From contig VXBM01000129.1 in NCBI GenBank assembly GCA_013400155.1, forward strand, positions 1,140,963-1,204,962: a DNA stretch of 64,000 nt, given 5' to 3'. Shown in pieces: positions 12,464 to 25,773 of this stretch. This DNA is from Helopsaltes ochotensis (lineage: Eukaryota; Chordata; Aves; Passeriformes; Locustellidae). A model generated the notes under the pieces. The model was not told the origin of the DNA, did not search any database, and was given only the letters and a program-made list of their open reading frames with translations. The position numbers were made by a program, and so were the translations under genes. The stretch's first letter is position 1. Each line of letters opens with the position of its first letter.

Positions 12464-12497
12464 TGTACACTTGTGTACACTGACTGCTGGCAGTCAG
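12464..12497. repeat. Two abutting perfect inverted repeats
   Basis: TGTACAC-TT-GTGTACA (12464-12479) is followed directly, with no spacer, by CTGACTGC-TG-GCAGTCAG (12480-12497). Each has fully complementary arms around a 2-nt centre, so the 34-bp block could extrude two small cruciforms or bind two symmetric protein dimers. Confidence 0.85.
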
Positions 12498-12717
12498 AAG
12501 CTCTATGGTGCTACATTTTTGAAAGCTGTGCTTTCTACCTAATGATTTAACTTCTGTTTGTATTGAGTAGTGTAATGCAATTGACTATTAGCTAAATGAG
12601 AAAAAGAAAGAGCTTTCACCCATCCCTTGCTGAATTTTCAGGAGTTAATATACTCCAATGTTAGGACAAAGAAAATTTGCTTTCACTCCCTGTTAACATG
12701 CTGTAGTCAAATATCAC

Positions 12718-12778
12718 CAAATCACAGAATATTCTGAGTTGGGAGAAGTTCACTAGGATCATCCAACTCCTGAAAATG
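12718..12778 (-). mobile_element. CR1 LINE 3' end fragment
   Basis: AATCACAGAATATTCTGAGT followed by TGGGAGAAGTTCACTAGGATCATCC in two blocks is the reverse complement of the CR1 3' terminus. The fragment is only about 60 bp and diverged. Confidence 0.7.
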
Positions 12779-15700
12779 TTGATGTTCCCTTTATCCCCTC
12801 CTGAAAACAGGATCAGGCTGCTTTCCATGTGGTGGTAGCTTGGACAGCCTGCCCTTCACAGCTGCTCCCTGGGTCTGTGCTGAATGCCAGTGCTTCCAGC
12901 GGGCTTGTGTGTGAGGAGAGGTGATGGCACTTGCTGGGGAAGGACGCTGGGACTTGGCTGGCACAGTGGCAAAGCCCGCTGTGCAGAGCTGCTGATGGCA
13001 TCAGCTGCAGTGAGCCCTTCTGTGCAGAGTTTGCAGGAGGTGAAGGCTCAGTTCACCCCAGAGACTGGAGGGCTTTTCTTTCAGGTCAGTGCAAAGCCCG
13101 TCTGCTAACAGATGAGGGAAGCTTGGGCGGCTGCTGTGCACACTGAATGTACATTGTAACTAGAGAAATCTTCATCAGGCACCATCAGCAAATGTGCTGG
13201 TTTTGCTAAAATTTATCAGTGGATATAATTATAGCATCTATTTAACCATGACTAACTTTTGAAGATCCCCTCAAGCTCTTTAGCAATCATTTGATAGGTC
13301 ACGTTTACTGCAGCATGATCAAAGGGAGCTGAGCTCATTTCTGTAGCTCACTGTGTTTCCATTTAACATCTAAGAGTCCATTTCACCAATCACAGTCTTA
13401 CTTAATGCAGCAGTTGGTCTCTGCTTGAGCCTGGAAGCTTTTAAATTGTATGTTTGTTCAAGTCTTCCTTATCCTCCATGAGTCAGAAGTTTCATCCGTT
13501 AAAAAGCTGAAGCACTGCAACACTTGGTGCCTGGGCCCAGACTGCAATCCAAAACACAAGGTACCACATGTGTGCTTCTCCCTGAATCCTCTCATTCAAA
13601 ACAGAAGAAGTGGGCATCTTTTCCAGCTGTTCATCCGCAGCGCTGAGAGTCAGATGGTCTGAAAGCTGGCACCATAGCACAGGCAGAATTCCCTGCCTCA
13701 GCTTTGGAGGACACAGTGTTTGACAGAAGCTGGGGGCCAGGGCTGAGCAGCACAACACCCAGCAGCAGCAGCAGTAGCAGCAGCAGGAGCAAGCTGCACG
13801 CAGCAGGAGCCCTGGGGAAGGAAGAGCCAATGCCTGGTTTAGGCACTAGCAGGATGAGATCAGCACTTAGCAGAGAGAGGCTCTGGGGTTAAGTTTTTGG
13901 ATTTAGCTTCCTGAAATCTGATTAAATCCTGATTTATACCAATTTTTTTTAATGTTTATTTGTTTTCCCTTTCTATTCAGAAAGCAGCAGGAATATTTGG
14001 GGATTTTTAGGAGAATTTCATGCAGTGAGCATATTGTCTTCATTCTTCAGAAGTGGCTTTTTCTTACTGCTAAGACTATCTCCAGGTATTGGCTGTCAGG
14101 ATCCCATCACAGGCTCAAATAAGGATTTCCTCTCCTAGTGTGGTAGGAAAGGAAGAAGTGCCTTGCTGCCCAGTCTCCTTTGTGAGAACACTTCAACCAC
14201 TGGAATAATCATTCATTCTAAATAGCAGGACTCCAGTGTTTCAGCCACAGCAGGGAGCTTCATGAATGTCACTACAAAGCAGACTCCATGCATGTGGGAA
14301 AGATGGGGTATAAGAGGAGGATCACCATTATACCAGCACAGTCTGAACGCATTAAAAATACAATATAGCAAATGTGGGTTGAAACCATCAAAGCTATGCA
14401 GGTTTAACAATCCAAATGAAAATACATCGCAATATGACTGTATATATCATGCTGTTTTGTACTACATATATTGGAATTATGGAAGTTTCCCTACAATTAA
14501 TAAGAATAGTCTTAATCATACTGCCCAGGAAAAAAAAATACTGCTTTGCAGATTGGTTAATTTGTAAATACAAAGAGAAGACTTTGAAGATGACAAGAAT
14601 AATGCTTTGCACATCTATTATTTTTCCTATTCAAAGATGGAAGGCTGCTCAGCAGACACTGATGCTTTCAGATTTGCACCACCTTTTTGAAATAAACATT
14701 GGCTTTATTTGCTTATTTGGAAAATGGGAAGAAAAACATGACACAGACGAGTCATGCTGGGAAATCTGTGACAGAATCAAACCAGAATAACTACCAGTTA
14801 TTGCACCACCTGCAACGGGAGTCTACTGAGAATACCCTGCCTGTAAACACTGAAGATACTACTTGTATGGTTTGTAATGAAATGCTTTCAAGCACAGTGC
14901 CTGCAGTAGAAATACCCTTATTTTTGCGAGGCCCCCTAGTACGTTGGGTTCAAAGCACATCAATGTATGCAATGGCCGAGTGCAGACTTACTACATCCAC
15001 AGCTGTGACATTGTGATTTGAAACTGATGAGAAGCAAAATATGCTGCAGATACACAGGAATGCAACTTCTGTTCCATATTCTATTGCAGTCTGCAGATGG
15101 GAACAGCATTTCTGAGATATTAATACTCTGCAGGATTGATGTGAAGAGGCGCAGTGATGGATGGCATCATAACAAAATGATCCATCCACTCTTCAAAATT
15201 ACTCCTTTTAAGTTTTCAGTCATAACTCAGGTCTGCAACCCTATTTTTGGTGGTTTCAGCCCTCAATAGAGGCTTAAAGCTTCTGCTAGCAGAGGTCTTT
15301 CAGATCTATGTACCCAGGGGCACAAATCCTACCTCCTGTGAGAGGGGCATCTGTGATTTCAGGTACAATAGCTTTGCACAGGTTCACTTGTTCACCATTC
15401 AGGGCACAGGAGGATCATCCCTACAGACCTGTGACACTCTCCAGGGGGAATTCCCTCCCAGAAGAAGGATCCTTCCTGGACTCACTGGAAGCTCAGTGAG
15501 CCCTGAGAATGTAGGTATTGGGAAATAACTTCAGTAAGTATGAAAAAGTGATGCTTTTGTGTGGCTTGCAGCACACTGACACCCTTCTGCACATGGCTGA
15601 GGTCAGTAGTTTTGTTTTAATTTCTATGCCATGATTATAAAGATGTTACTGTAACAATATATATTCCAGAGATCTATGTTTGTATATATTTTAAAAAATA

Positions 15701-18700
15701 TTTTGTTAAAATGTAATGTCTGAGTTATACAAAGCCACAGCTACATAAGTCTATGTCTTCTGTATTATATTAGAGAAGAATGAGACTAGAGTAAGCTATA
15801 GTATAGACACATTTCTTTAAAATTATATTTAAATAACAGCATATCAACTTGATAATTGAAGGTGTATGCAAAATTTGCCATTTTTTAACAAAGAGGTTCT
15901 ACAGTACCTATTCTGTTCGCTTTTTAGAAGGAGCATTTTAACTGGACTGTAACAATTCCCATGAACATGTAAAAGCCAGAAATACAAAGCAGGATGTATA
16001 TCCAAAGGATAAATCAGCTACACTGTGAGAAAGAAGTCTCTCATTTCTGCAAACAGGTACCCACAGATACCCTATGATGAGGGGGAAGGATCTCAGAACT
16101 CTATCTTATATTCCCTGGTCAGTAGGATGGTGGTTTAAAACCTGTGCTTTACCAGAACTGATATTCCAAATTTCCCACCCTCCCATGTCACTGTTTCACT
16201 GGTTTTTGGGATCCAGCACAATCAAGGGTATCTCCTGGGAACTGATGTGTATCAGGAGAATTTACTGTCGGCCACGTAGATAACAAAGCACACGTAAAAA
16301 TGTATGGGTAAGACAAAGCACCATGTTGGTTCAATATATTAATGTTAGAAGGGGCTAGACAATCTCATTTATGACACTTTCTACATTTGCAGTTATGTTA
16401 CTGGAAATTTGCCCAGATATGGAAAATGAGTGATGGCAAGTATCTTCAGAGAGATAGCTGGAAAAAATATTGTATTTCTTCTGGTGATTTCATATGTTAT
16501 GCTTGCTTCTAGTGAGTGATTTATTGGAAAAACTAATTTGTGCTATTAAACAAGTCATAGGAAGTAACTGCAGAGAGTTTACCTGTAATTTTAACTCCTG
16601 TCATCACATAAGCCCATTTACCACTTGAGCTAAGTTAACTTCAAGTTTTGCTTATCCATCCCCCTGTATCCTTCACCAAACATAATATTAATTATGCCAA
16701 AAGAGGTAGGAGAAGAAAGAAGACAGTTATTTAATTTGTCTGGTGTGGGTTATTTCTGCAGGAGACCATACCAGCACCACTGGTTCAAACTCATTGAATT
16801 TCCATGAGCTTTCCTTGAGTGGGTGGAGGAACAGGAGAGTGGGTTGCAGTGTGACCTAGAGGGGCTAGGCAGGAATTTCAATCCACTACACTCGCAGATT
16901 CCTTTGATATCTTACAGAGCCCAAGACCACCTACAATGAGACCTTCATCCCTCCACTGCTTTTGCTGCCTCAGCTTATTTCTGCTTTCCCAGTTCAAGAT
17001 CCCAAGACACAATCTGGGGATGGAAGGAAACAGTTAAATCATCAGCTAATCTAAGCTTGGCTAGCTGGAGAAAGAAGCAATAGGAAATAATCCTTTCCTA
17101 CAGTTTTCAAGATTACTTTACACTGGTTTCCAGCACGGGCTATAGCTTTTATTTTTGTGGGTAACTATAATTCTGAATTAAACTTTTTTATTTACTTTGG
17201 AACAGAATTTACCTTGTAAGAAACTATTTTTTTGTTCTGGTCTGTGAAATCTACAGAGACTCAGAGTGTGATCAAAGCAATGCTGTGTTAAATGTGTTTT
17301 TTCAAAGTAATTTCTTTCTGCAGGTTCATAGCAAGTGCATCCAGAAATTTAGATAAATTTCACTTTTGAACTTCTTTAAACTTATAAAATGTAAGAAATA
17401 AAATGCAAGAAAGGAAGTGGTTGAACCAAAGAAGCCTTCACTGAATTGCCCAGAAACATAAATAGGCATTAGGGTTTACATGGCAGGATCAGGTCCATAC
17501 AGTAATAAAATATTTGGCTTTGGGAAAAAATTCTGGTTGTTCTTAAAACACCTCTGCCAGCCAGTGCAAGGTGTAGGATTACTAATCCTCCCCAGGGTAA
17601 GCCATGCGTGGCATTCTTCTCTTTGGTGGTGACATTCAAGAGAGCCCTGGATGAGGAAAAAGTAATAGGGGCAATAATGACAGTGTCTGAATGAAGCCCT
17701 GAGAAACAGCCGAGGCCCTGCTGCCTGGCTGCCAGCCATCCAAGCATGAAGAACAATCGTACATTTGTCTCAGATACCAAGTTACCTAATTTTAAAAACG
17801 TTTCCTGATGCAGCCCTTTAATTCTTAAGTATTTCGCCACCTTTCTCTCTCAAGTTTTCAAAGAAGCAAGAGAGAACCAGAGCTACAGATAACTGAAAGA
17901 AGAAAAACGAAAAGGATTTTGTCATTAGCAGTCAGAATTCAAGAAAAAAAGGGCAAGAAGACAAGTTCTTTTCGATTTTTTTTGGTGCCAGATAACCTCT
18001 CATTGTTCCACTACCTTCCAACAGAATAAATGCTAGAATAAATAATAGAGCAAATCTCAAAAAAAAAAAAAAAAGGTATTGTGTGCCATAAATTATACAA
18101 TCAGATGCAGCCATGCACAAGAGAATTAGGAACATAAAACCCCCGCAGTGTGCACTGGCTGATGAAGGGCTGGGAGTTGCTAAGGGACACTCTGTGACCA
18201 CCATGCAGTCCAAGCTACGATCTTGCTCTAAACATCAGCCTGTGGCCCTGTTATACAGGGGTCTGCCACCCTTTCCTTTGCATTCTTCCTCTTAAACAGC
18301 TCTTTTTTTTCCATATCAGTAAATGTTTAATGAATGTTTTGACCATAACTGGCTTGTGATATATTTTACAGATGTCTGAGAAACCTTGCACTGAAAGATT
18401 TTGCATCTTCTGCCCAAACCATACCTTCAAACAAAGATTCCCCTATTAAGCTGAATGAGTTTCCCTAAACTAAGGGATGAGTAGAATAAGTCAAGCGCCA
18501 ACTCTTCATGTGCAACCTTGCAGAGGACCATCAGCTTCAGCTGAATTCTTGGTTTCATTCCTTTTCATTTATTAGAAAAAGTGTTATATAGCTTTGTGGC
18601 ACTATACACAGAAATAATCACTAATAACCTAGCAGCTTAATGCTCATCAGAGACTCCATTCAACTAAAAAGTCTTTTGGCAAAGTTGAAACTCTGGATCC

Positions 18701-21700
18701 AGATTTGTCAGAGTTAAACTTTCATAATATCTTCTCATTCTTTCATGACATCTTTTATTTCAAGACTTCAGCAGGCATTTCAGCAGGGGAAAAAGAATTT
18801 TGAAACATTGATGCAATTTATTGTTTTATGACCAATTAAGAAAATAAAGACATTTCAAAGAACTTGATGGCATTCATTTCAGATAAGTAAGATGTTTTGA
18901 AGAAAACTCACATAAGACTGTGGTAAAGGACATTTTTCCAACCTCACAAATGACATTAAATGCCATTTTATGACCATCCAAGAGTAAGGAGTAAATAATA
19001 ATTTGTACTGGAAAAGAATACATGTGACTCATGATTTTCAGCTGTTGTAGATGTGAACTTGTGGAAAATGATGCAATTAGAGGCCAGAAACAGAGCAAAA
19101 TATCTGTTTACATTCAGCTCTGCAGAGCAGATCAGAACTGCTGAAGGGCTGGATAAAAAAATGTCCTTTTCTCTTTGCTCATGTCCTCCATGGGCTACAT
19201 TCTGCTTGGAGTTACTTCATATTCAAGCACTACAGTTAAGGGAGAGTCTTGATACAATTTAGCATTTTTTATGTTTTACACTTGTCTGATGAAGTGTGTT
19301 TGCTCTGTCATTCGTTCACCATTTCCTTCCATGTGAAATTAGGAAATATGGCACATGAAGTCTGAAACCCAGGTTTTTTCCATCTCTGCATATTTTCCTT
19401 TGGAACTCGGAAATCCAAGTTCTGCCAGCGTAGAGGAAGGAGAGGAAATGTAGTAATAAAGTTCCTGGCTTCATCACAAGCCCCTTTCTGACCTGACCAG
19501 GGGAAAGTGTATGGAAAGGGATTGAACTATTCAGGGTAAGCATATAAAAATGGCAGAAGTATGTTCATGTAAAATCAGAGAGAAAACCCCACAAAATAAG
19601 ATGTAAGCAGGGACAGTGAGGTTACAAGATGTCATGTGTAGGAAGAAGGCCAGGAGAGTGCTGGTTCAGTACTCAGGCGTTCAAGGCAACTGACAGATGA
19701 CGTGAGGAACGTACAAGTCATTGATGACTTTGTTGTATCTGTCTTCATTAAAGCAGTTAAGACACTGCTATTGCTGAAAAATGTAGTTACACCTTCCTTG
19801 CTTCACTCCACTCCCACTTCCTCACTGCTTTCCTTCATCCCTCAGTCACAGTGATTTGTAAGGGTGTGCAGAAATCTGGATGGGGAACTGCTCTGGTTGA
19901 AAATTAATCCAGTGAATAGGTGGTAGTTACTAAGAGCAATTAGCTTTGCAGTTTGATCCGTCTCTTAGATGTATCACAATCAATGTTTTATTTTAAATTA
20001 GCTAGATGTATTAACTTCATGCTATGATGCTTAAAGGGCAGACTGATTAAGTCTTTGAGTGACTGGATGTTTTATGTGTCAGAGACTCAGAAGGAGGAAG
20101 GCACGGGACCTGTATTTTAAATCGGAGAAAAAAGAGTAGTGGATTATTGATCGGTTGATTAAATTTCTGCTCCAAGGTTTAGGATTTTTTAGACATACAT
20201 GTCATGAGTGCCTGTGTAATAAAAGGGAACTGAGTAGCATTTAGTTTTCATTGTAAGAACAAAGTCCAACAAACCAGCTTAGTTCTTCCCATGCCTGTAT
20301 TGTGCTATGGACAGGGGAAAGGGAGCTGGTGTCATGTAACTCAACTTTCATAAGGCTTTCTGCATACTCATGACACTCTCTGAAGCAAATGAGGAAAGGC
20401 AACCTTGCTGACCTCACTACATCTGTTCAAACACGTGCAAGACTGTTGAGGTAACCATACCTAAAGAGTGGCACAAAATGGAAGTAGGTATGAAATATGA
20501 TTCTGCACATTTTCCACCTTAGTCCCTCTACAATCCACATTTTCATTAGTGACTGAAAAAGGAAGCAGAAGACATACTCAGTAAATGTGCTGCTTGGAAC
20601 CTCTGCAAGTATACTAGTCAATAAGCAGATAAATTTTTTTCAAAAATCTTCTCAGCTTGAAGGAACTATCTTTAAAAGTAAGATAAAGTGTACTAAGGAC
20701 AAATACAAGGGCCTACATTTAGACAGGAATTATCTGCAGGAAGGTGGTAATAAGTGGTTAGGAAATAGCTTGACTGAGGTAGCCCACAAACCAAACCTGG
20801 AACTGTGTTATGCAGAGTGGAAAAGACAAGCAATATAACACAATGGATAAATAATCCTGGAAATGTATGAAGAAATCCAGCAATGCTATCTAGCACTGAT
20901 AATGCCTCGGGTGGAACATTAAATCCTGTGTAAATTGTAGCAACAAAGATTCTCATTCAGGTTAGACATTAGAATAAAAAACTTTTCCTATTGTAAGAGC
21001 AATAACGTAAATTATTGGCACTGGGGTAAATTGCCTAAGAAAGTAAGAGCTCTCATGAAATCTTTTTAGGGAGCTACATGTCCTGTTTGATGTGTTATAG
21101 CTGGTCCTGCTTTGGGTCAGATTGAAAAGATGAACTCCCAAGGTCTTCTACAGCCTCGGTTTCCTAAGAGTTATTGCCCAGCCATTAAGCTTTCTGGGGA
21201 AAAGTAGCTCCAGGCCCATATCAATGGGCACTTTGCTATTGTTTTTGCATGAGGTTCACAAGTAATTGACTGGTGAATCTCAAATAATACAAATTTACTT
21301 TTAAAAAAATCTCAGTTGCTATGAAGCTGGAATATAAATTACAATATTGTTCCTTTTGTTTTTGTGTGTTCTGAGGAGATCAATTTTCCCCATTTAAGTC
21401 ATTGGTAATATATTCCTACCATCTCCAAGAGCAGGTGGTGAAGAAAACAATTTAGTTAATGTCAGACCAGAAAATAAAGTTGATATATCAAAAAACAAGA
21501 CACTTTACTGAGTATTCATGTGCAGTGCTACTCTTCTGGAGGCTAGTGATGGAGAATCAGCCTTTCTTCTCTCAGCCACTGGTGTGTGTCAGGTCAGGTC
21601 AACACGAAGCAGTCGCAGTCCACTAGTGCTTGTTATAAAATGAGCTAATGTCTCTTTCATTCTTGTGTGGGTACAAAGCAGAGTCAAAACTTGGCCAAAA

Positions 21701-23677
21701 AATCACTATCACAGTTGCAACAGCGAAATGCCAAAAGCCTGAGCAGGCATTAGGACTGAGGTGTCCACACTGTCTTCTTCCCAAACAGTACATGGGATGC
21801 CTGGGATTTCATTTTTCTACTCTGTTCCCTTTTTTGGATCCACTCCTTTCATGCTCATATGGACAACCTGATGAAGTGGAAAGGCAATTCACACTGACTG
21901 AAGTATTTGTTTTCAGTTAAAAGCCACTATTTGCTGTTAAGCAGGCAAACACAAACACCTATGGAAAGAAGAGCTGTCACAGCATTTGATGCTCCTGAGC
22001 ATTTGTAATCAGCACATCTGAAAATATTTTAAAGTGAGCTCAGCCTATATATGTCTTCATGTCACAAAGTACTGCTAGGGAATTAAATGTTGGATGTGTT
22101 TGTATTATTGCCTTGTATGAAATGAAAGGCATTTATGCATCTCTTTTGTCTGCATTTACACACATCTACACATAAAAGCATTCTGTCCTTCCTTTCCCTT
22201 ATAAAGGGTGATGATCTAATATGATTTATATCTTAGTGGCACAATCTCCTAAACAGGCACTGAAAATGACTATTAACCTCAAAGGCTAGTCTATCTATTT
22301 CCTGTACTTGCCCCTCATGGTGATAACAGAAGTAGTTTCTACAAGAGAAATTTGGCTTTTACATTATCTAAGACACACCTTTAAAATAATAAAATATATT
22401 AATCTTTTGTATATTTCTGAACCTAAACCACAACGTTTAAAATTATATCTTCAGACTTAAAAATCTCAGATTCTGCTTGGGTATCACAGTGTGACATTTG
22501 AGAAAGCTGTGGCATTTGGATCTGTGTCCAACAGAGGGAGGTGTTCAGAAACACGGATTTGGTCCAAACTCTTTCTAAGCTTAAGGAATTCAACGGAAGG
22601 GGAGAGGAGGACACACAAATGCATGTGAGCAATGCATGCTTTACTAGTGCAGTTCAATTTGCTCGGCTGCTCTCTGAGAATTCAGGTGTGGAGTCACTGC
22701 TGCTTACAGATTCAGACCTCCTCCGAAGGTTTAAAATCAGTGGATTTTTAGATCAGACAGGTGACACTATCACCTCTGCTTTGAAAGGGAACTATGAAGC
22801 TCTTAAAAAGGAAAAGAACTACTTATTTCATATCAACTTCTTGATGTAAGATAAACTCAAGCAGAGGTCCAGTCTGGCAGGCACTTTGGGTTCAGTAAAA
22901 AAAACCTGAGGCTACTCGGCTGTGCTTTCCTCACAGGCTGTCTCTATGGCAATGGGAAAATATTGTGAGGTATAGGAATGAAGGGAATATGACTCAGAGA
23001 GTGCAGAAAAAGGAACATTCAGAAACATAATTCCCAACAGGCACAGAGTACACTTTTCAAAAATACACACAAATCAAAGGGAATCTGCTGTTACTTTGCA
23101 CCAGTGTTTTTACTGGAGAACGCAATTAATAAATAAGGAGCCATAGTGCTGCATATTTTCAGCCCCTCTATTATCAGAGGGAAACAGAAACCAGTGGTGA
23201 AGGAAACAGCAGCACTCTGCTCTGCTCCTTTGAGCTGTGCACCACTCTCCACAGGGCTGCCATGTGGCTGGAAGTGCGTTTATCACTAAGGGACAGGTTT
23301 GGACAGACTCAGTTAAGCCAGTGTGCTCCTTCCATGTCATTTCCCAGTGGAGAGGCTTCTCCTTTCTCTTGTGAAACCGCAGAGGCCACAGGAAGCCCCT
23401 GTGTGAAGTCCCCTGTCTCACTGACCTGGGACCCACCAAACTGGTATTTGGCCCAAATGAAAAGGCAGTAGCCCAAGGCAAGTGCCATTCTGCAGGGAGA
23501 CATCCCTAACAGAGCATTGCATGAGCAAGAATTCCCAGGCTAACCCAGACCTGTGCTCTGACTGGCACAGTACCATATGGGCTTCAGCTTGCCACACAAC
23601 TGGCATTCATAAAACAGCTTGTCCTCAGGAGAATTTCCTCCCCAGTTTTCCTCTTTAGTTATTTAGTCCCAGGAAGC
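12779..23677. other. Long non-coding stretch
   Basis: Almost 11 kb with no supportable gene. Open frames are short, overlap on both strands and carry no recognisable domain. Besides a CAG run at 13.76 kb and poly(A) at about 18059-18074, no repeat family stands out. The segment at about 13190-13370 is complex and low in CpG and could be a conserved non-coding element, but this is a guess from texture alone. A CR1-like phrase near 17.6 kb is too short to call. Confidence 0.5.
13760..13790. repeat. Imperfect CAG trinucleotide run
   Basis: About ten CAG/CAGTAG/CAGGAG units. It gives poly-Ser, poly-Gln/Ala or, on the minus strand, a poly-Leu stretch depending on frame. The poly-Leu frame mimics a signal peptide but has no other coding support. 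Confidence 0.9.
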
Positions 23678-23724
23678 ATATATATATATATAAATCTATA
23701 TATATATAAAAGCATATAAATATG
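23678..23724. repeat. TA dinucleotide repeat
   Basis: ATATATATATATA, a short AATCTA break, TATATATATA, then decayed TATA-like units. Confidence 0.9.
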
Positions 23725-25221
23725 TATGAGACAAACTCAAGTGGATATAGTTATATACATAATTTTTTTCCTTGTTTAAAAAAATCTTCTTCCTTTTGCA
23801 GCTAATGATGATTTCATGGCCTCTATTAGCACTAGTCATTCTCTAAATCGTTTATGCTCTTGGCCTCAGTAGCACTCTGACATAGCTAGTCCCACAGGTC
23901 AGTTATGTATTGTACAAAAGGCTTTCTTTTAATCAAATTTATGTTCTGTCTTTTACTTAGTTTAATGACTCTTTATCCTTGAACTCCAAGAAGCATTAGA
24001 TTAACTACTCTCAATATAGCATTCAATTTTTTCCTACATCCCTCTTAAGCTTCCCTTCCAATCTCAGTCAACTCCTTCAATCGTTTCTGCCCTGAAGGAG
24101 GTGACAGCTTCCTTCCTTCTGGGACCTGTGGAACTTTGGGACTGTCCCTAAGCTTCCCCTCCTGACCTGAAAGCTGCTGCTTCTTCATGCAGTGAGCTGA
24201 TGCAGTCCTGGTCACCCTTTGATCCTGCTCCCCTGAGTTTTACTGTGGGAGGTACAATGGAGTCCTGAGGCATAAACATGATTATACTGTATTCCCTTAC
24301 TTTAAAAGTCCTGGCCACCAATATTGTTGCTCAGCAACATGAAACTGTGTATCACTGCTGGCTTCATTAAACTTTAAAAATATTTTTCCTTGCCAACTCA
24401 AATAAATAATTGACGATGATTTCACTGTATATTTGGCATGTCCATTCAAATTTCAGTATGGAGGTTAAACAGTTTCATATACCTAGAATTAAGAAGAAAT
24501 GACTAATAGTGGCTATAAAATAAAATGTGTGGCTGAAAAATACTTGCACTTACAAAGCAATTTGTATATTGCCCAAAGCTGTATCAAATAACTGCCCAAA
24601 CCCTGTAATTGTTTCTTTACTGAACACACTGCACCTTCTTTTTTTGCAATGATTATTAAATCTGAAAAGACAGCAACAACTAACCTTTTAACTACTTTAT
24701 TATACTATTTATTTGCTACAATATGCCTACATTTGCTAATATAGGCAATTGAACACATTAAAAAAGCATATATAGAGAAGAACAGATTTCAACACCGATA
24801 TTTTCTGGTTGAGTAATAGTGCCTGGGGTAATTCAAAGAGAAGTGGGGGTAAAACTCAAGTGTACTTTCTGTCATCTGACTGATGGATTGCTTGTTACTC
24901 ACCTCTAGCATGGGTCCCAGCTAAAATAAATTGCTGCAATCCTTATCGGTAGTTCCTTTTCTATTATATGTGAGAAGTCCCAATTTTATCTAATTGGTGG
25001 CATTACCAGAACATTTTTCTGCAATTATAGAAGATTCCTGGTAAATGTAATTGCTACTTTAACCCATGAGAGGAGCAGTTAGATGCATAACTGAGCAGAA
25101 TGGAGAGAACCTAAGCTGGGAGCTTTGGAGATCTCCTAGCTAAATGACTGCCAAAATAAACATGACTGGAGATAGAGGGATTAATGCTGTAATCCTCACT
25201 TAAGCAAAATTCCTGCTATCT
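23725..25221. other. Non-coding stretch
   Basis: AT-rich, no open frame worth reporting and no clear repeat family. Confidence 0.55.
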
Positions 25222-25345
25222 TCAGTGAGATTCTCACTGGGGAACAGCTGTAGAAATTGGCCTAAATGAAGCAGAAATGAGAAAGGCCAAATTCTGCCTC
25301 TGGGTGTGAGCGTGTGACTTCTGTAAAGCCTGAAGTGTGACACCC
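25222..25345. repeat. Probable ancient palindromic-repeat fragment
   Basis: AAAGGCCAAATTCTGCCTCTG and the preceding CACTGGGG ... GAAATTGGCC look like the two facing ends of the same ancient inverted-repeat family seen at 25694-25765 and 63766-63853. The middle is decayed and the limits are approximate. Confidence 0.4.
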
Positions 25346-25602
25346 TTGGTCTGGGGTAATCAGCACATAAATTCTCACCAAGCTTTACAGTACCACGGCT
25401 TTTCTTGGTATGAATATGAGGCATATCCATAATCCCACAGGAAAATGTTTCTATCCAAGGTGCACTAAAAAGTGAGAATACAAGTGCAAACTAACATTCA
25501 GAAATAAAATGTGCATTTTATTAAAAACTGCCTTACATTTTAACCAATCCTAGGAGTGTTTAGAGCATTTCTTTAGAGCATTTCTCTCTCTTCACTGAAC
25601 TC

Positions 25603-25692
25603 GGAATTATTGTCCCCGTTTTCCATCTGGGGTGGAAAACAAACATGCAAAGTTAAGTGATTTTCCACAGACCACACAGCAAGTGATTAGTA
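25603..25692 (+). repeat. Ancient MIR-type SINE fragment
   Basis: GGAATTATTGTCCCCGTTTT, CATCTGGGG, AAGTTAAGTGATTTTCCACA and GACCACACAGCAAGTGA follow in order the MIR core (tattatccccattttacagatg ... ggttaagtgacttgcccaaggtcacacagc). It is one of the better-preserved old SINE copies in this window. Confidence 0.8.
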
Positions 25693-25693
25693 T

Positions 25694-25765
25694 CATGGGG
25701 ATGAATTAATCTTGGGTGTAAATCCATAAAGATTAATGGAGCTGTAACAGGGATTAATTTGGCCC
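25694..25765. repeat. Ancient palindromic repeat copy
   Basis: GGGATGAATTAATCTTGGGT at one end and the reverse of GGCCAAATTAATCCCTGTTA at the other form imperfect inverted ends around GTAAATCCATAAAGATTAAT. The same end sequence recurs near 25285 and 63766. I think this is a short non-autonomous element shared by many amniotes, but cannot name the family. Confidence 0.55.
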
Positions 25766-25773
25766 ATCATCTC

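Noticed and set aside
13631..13846. Minus-strand frame starting with a poly-Leu run resembling a signal peptide
   Set aside because: The leucines come from a CAG/CTG repeat and the rest shows no domain or splice support.
17575..17670. CR1-like phrase GTGACATTCAAGAGAGCCCTGGATGAGG
   Set aside because: Only about 28 bases resemble CR1 and the flanks do not continue the match.
21130..21180. GCCTCGGTTTCCTAAGAG as a reverse MIR fragment
   Set aside because: Too short and no second MIR block in order.
22541..22849. 102-codon plus-strand frame with a plausible-looking peptide
   Set aside because: No splice signals, no known family, and length is within chance for a 64-kb window.
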